This document shows positions 5,129 to 5,490 of a DNA stretch of 5,490 nt, in pieces. The notes beneath the pieces were generated by a model. The model worked only from the letters and a program-made list of their open reading frames with translations. It was not told where the DNA came from and made no database searches. The first letter of the stretch is position 1. Each line of letters opens with the position of its first letter. Position numbers and translations under genes: made by a program. The DNA lies in assembly GCA_002339745.1 (NCBI GenBank), contig DDKP01000099.1, positions 1-5,490 of the forward strand, read 5' to 3'. The DNA comes from Firmicutes bacterium UBA2595 (lineage in GTDB: Bacteria > Bacillota > Thermincolia > Thermincolales > UBA2595).

Positions 5129-5490
5129 ATGGCTGATTTTGAACAGGCAAAAACTAAATACAGGGCTACAACAATCCGTTGGGGCTTTATATGGGCCCTT
5201 TGGACGGCGGTACTGTGGGGAGCATGGTATGTCCCCGGGACGGCAATTTGGTATGAAATACCTTATGTGAACATGGCTTTTGACACCAATTCCGAATTTC
5301 TGGTGGCAGCGGCCGTAATCACTGCTTTTAACGCGGTATTTGTTTTAGCCTTTCTGTTTCTCTGGATAGGGGTTTTAGGGAAGATCGACGACTTCTTCCG
5401 GACTTTAAAACAATTCTCCAACATATCCAAATGGTTTTTCTATGGCGCCATATTCGGAGGGCCGATGGCCATCTTCGGGTCCTTTCTGGC
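5129..5490 (+). CDS. Polytopic membrane protein, putative methylamine permease (MttP-like), 5' part only
   Basis: The window ends inside this gene: 120 complete codons are present and no stop is reached. ATG 5129 follows GGAGTGAG (5117-5124) at 4 nt. Three hydrophobic segments are visible, roughly residues 18-42, 57-84 and 101-120. A short charged loop (KIDDFFRTLKQ, 85-95) lies between the second and third. The N-terminus (MADFEQAKTKYRATTIR) is hydrophilic and basic, without a cleavable signal. The first segment is rich in aromatic residues (W18, W22, W25, W30, W33, Y34, W41) and contains GAWYVPG, a pattern reminiscent of drug/metabolite-type permeases. Methanosarcina operons with mttB and mtbB carry a permease gene, mttP, so a trimethylamine or dimethylamine uptake role is a reasonable contextual inference. 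The family call rests on a partial sequence and memory of the family. Confidence 0.6.
   Translation, partial: MADFEQAKTKYRATTIRWGFIWALWTAVLWGAWYVPGTAIWYEIPYVNMAFDTNSEFLVAAAVITAFNAVFVLAFLFLWIGVLGKIDDFFRTLKQFSNISKWFFYGAIFGGPMAIFGSFL

Overview
This window carries a pyrrolysine-dependent methylamine-utilisation operon, most likely from an anaerobic, Gram-positive bacterium of the Desulfotomaculum/Pelotomaculum/Desulfitobacterium kind (Peptococcaceae and relatives). The host assignment is inference. It rests on strong GGAGGTGAG / GGTGGTG-type ribosome binding sites, frequent TTG starts, mid-range GC, a bacterial sigma-54 type promoter, and the known presence of pyrrolysine methyltransferases in that group. 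Archaeal methanogens carry the same enzymes but would not carry a sigma-54 promoter.

Layout, all on the + strand. Bases 1-237 hold no convincing gene but look like a full control region: an 18-bp perfect palindrome (37-54), a -24/-12 promoter element (117-132) and a leader of about 95 nt. Four tightly packed genes follow: a corrinoid protein (238-879), the trimethylamine methyltransferase mttB (900-2363), a second corrinoid protein (2386-3030), and the dimethylamine methyltransferase mtbB (3046-4446). A 26-bp perfect palindrome sits at 4459-4484. After it come a DUF2284-type cysteine-rich protein (4531-5088) and the 5' part of a polytopic membrane protein (5129 to the window end), plausibly a methylamine permease.

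The central point is that mttB and mtbB each contain one in-frame amber codon (TAG at 1884-1886 and 4105-4107). A naive ORF caller splits each gene in two there. Protein homology continues in the same frame past both TAGs, and each TAG falls at the site where the archaeal enzymes carry pyrrolysine (about residue 334 in MttB, about 356 in MtbB). These should therefore be read as single full-length proteins of 487 and 466 residues, not as pseudogenes. All five completed genes end in TAA, so TAG is not used as a terminator in this operon.

Working model: the membrane protein may import methylamines. MttB and MtbB then demethylate trimethylamine to dimethylamine and dimethylamine to monomethylamine, passing methyl groups to the two cobalamin-binding proteins. 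The onward methyltransferase (to tetrahydrofolate in a bacterium), the corrinoid reactivase, a monomethylamine methyltransferase (MtmB) and the pyl genes are not in the window and must lie elsewhere if the pathway is complete. The DUF2284 protein is the least understood member of the operon.
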